NCBI GenBank assembly: GCA_945860425.1
Contig: CAMAQU010000017.1
Span: 1 to 14,814 of the forward strand
DNA from: Sphingomonas paucimobilis
GTDB taxonomy: Bacteria > Pseudomonadota > Alphaproteobacteria > Sphingomonadales > Sphingomonadaceae
Reading direction: 5' to 3'
Length of the DNA stretch: 14,814 bases
Part shown: positions 14,386 through 14,814 of the stretch, one piece after another
Layout: each line of letters begins with the position of its first letter
How positions within the stretch are numbered: position 1 is the first letter of the stretch
The notes under the pieces: generated by a model
Databases searched by the model: none
The model's input: only the letters and a program-made list of their open reading frames with translations
What the model was told of the DNA's origin: nothing
Program-made: the position numbers and the translations under genes

Positions 14386-14814
14386 CGCGGTGCGCTGTCT
14401 GGCCCTTCATAGGCTTCGACGATGCGCCCGACGATGGGGTGGCGCACCACATCGCCAACGTTGAACCGCACGGTGGCAATGCTCTCCACACCCTCCAGCC
14501 GCGCGACGGCATCGGCAAGGCCAGATTTGGACGGATCGGGCAAATCCACCTGACGCGGATCTCCGCAAATGACCATCCGGCTGTTCATGCCAAAGCGCGT
14601 GAGGAACATCTTCATTTGCGCCGGCGTCGTATTCTGCGCTTCGTCGAGGATGATGAAGCTATCGGCCAGAGTGCGCCCGCGCATAAAGGCAATGGGGGCA
14701 ATCTCAATCTCGCCACTCGCAATGCGCCGCTCCACCTGTTCGGCGGGCAAGCAATCATAAAGCGCATCGTACAGCGGGCGCAGCTATGGATCGACCTTTT
14801 CCTTCATATCGCCG
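14382..14814 (-). pseudogene. phoH: PhoH family protein, partial, with in-frame amber codon
   Basis: C-terminal part of a PhoH-like P-loop ATPase (cytoplasmic, thought to act with RNA and YbeY). The rest lies beyond the right edge. Walker B is FIILDEAQN, followed by TPAQMKMFLTRFG, VICGDPRQVDLP and the C-terminal VVRHPIVGRIVEAY, all typical. Reading upstream in the same frame gives GDMKEKVDP, then TAG at 14784-14786, then LRPLYDALYD. The family has Tyr at that place, so one substitution (TAT or TAC to TAG) seems to have broken the frame. Either this is a real nonsense mutation or a sequence error near the edge. A TTG at 14750 could restart only a fragment lacking the P-loop. The TGA overlaps the ybeY ATG. 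Confidence 0.8.

Noticed and set aside
1..14814. CRISPR array, tRNA, insertion sequence, toxin-antitoxin or defence genes
   Set aside because: No evenly spaced direct repeats, cloverleaf sequences, transposase motifs or defence-type domains were seen on either strand.

Overview
The window looks like chromosomal DNA of an alphaproteobacterium, most likely a member of the Sphingomonadales. This rests on the gene order phoH-ybeY-corC...lnt-metK-trmB, typical of that class, on moderately high GC, and on the general look of the proteins. The genus is not decided; a Sphingopyxis- or Sphingorhabdus-like genome is only a guess. No tRNA, rRNA, CRISPR array, insertion sequence, prophage or recognisable defence system was found. 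Thirteen protein genes and one broken, partial gene fill nearly all of the sequence.

Left part (1-2810): an alpha/beta hydrolase, then an exported M2-family zinc dipeptidyl carboxypeptidase resembling angiotensin-converting enzyme. Two copies of a small palindromic repeat, in inverted orientation, bracket the hydrolase, and one of them supplies its last codons and stop. The peptidase ends at a perfect 10-bp hairpin shared with the convergent next operon.

Middle (2808-7580): amn (AMP nucleosidase) and a short-chain dehydrogenase form a minus-strand pair. Upstream lie a peroxiredoxin with a clear intrinsic terminator and a secreted staphylococcal-nuclease-like protein, both on the minus strand. 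A lipoprotein PQQ-type sugar dehydrogenase is divergent from the nuclease, and a third repeat copy follows it.

Right part (7582-14814): the conserved housekeeping cluster, read right to left: phoH (partial), ybeY, corC, then lnt, metK, trmB. Its roles are 16S rRNA maturation (YbeY), CBS-domain protein CorC, lipoprotein N-acylation (Lnt), S-adenosylmethionine synthesis (MetK) and tRNA m7G46 methylation, which consumes that SAM (TrmB). A membrane-anchored sorbosone-dehydrogenase-like protein and a VOC protein on the opposite strand sit between corC and lnt, breaking the usual run. A 20-bp imperfect palindrome lies just upstream of metK.

The points most worth checking are an in-frame amber codon in phoH near the right edge, the three-copy repeat with a partly covarying hairpin, the palindrome before metK, a possible leaderless amn promoter, and the missing catalytic-tetrad Asn of the dehydrogenase. 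I found no convincing new multi-gene system.
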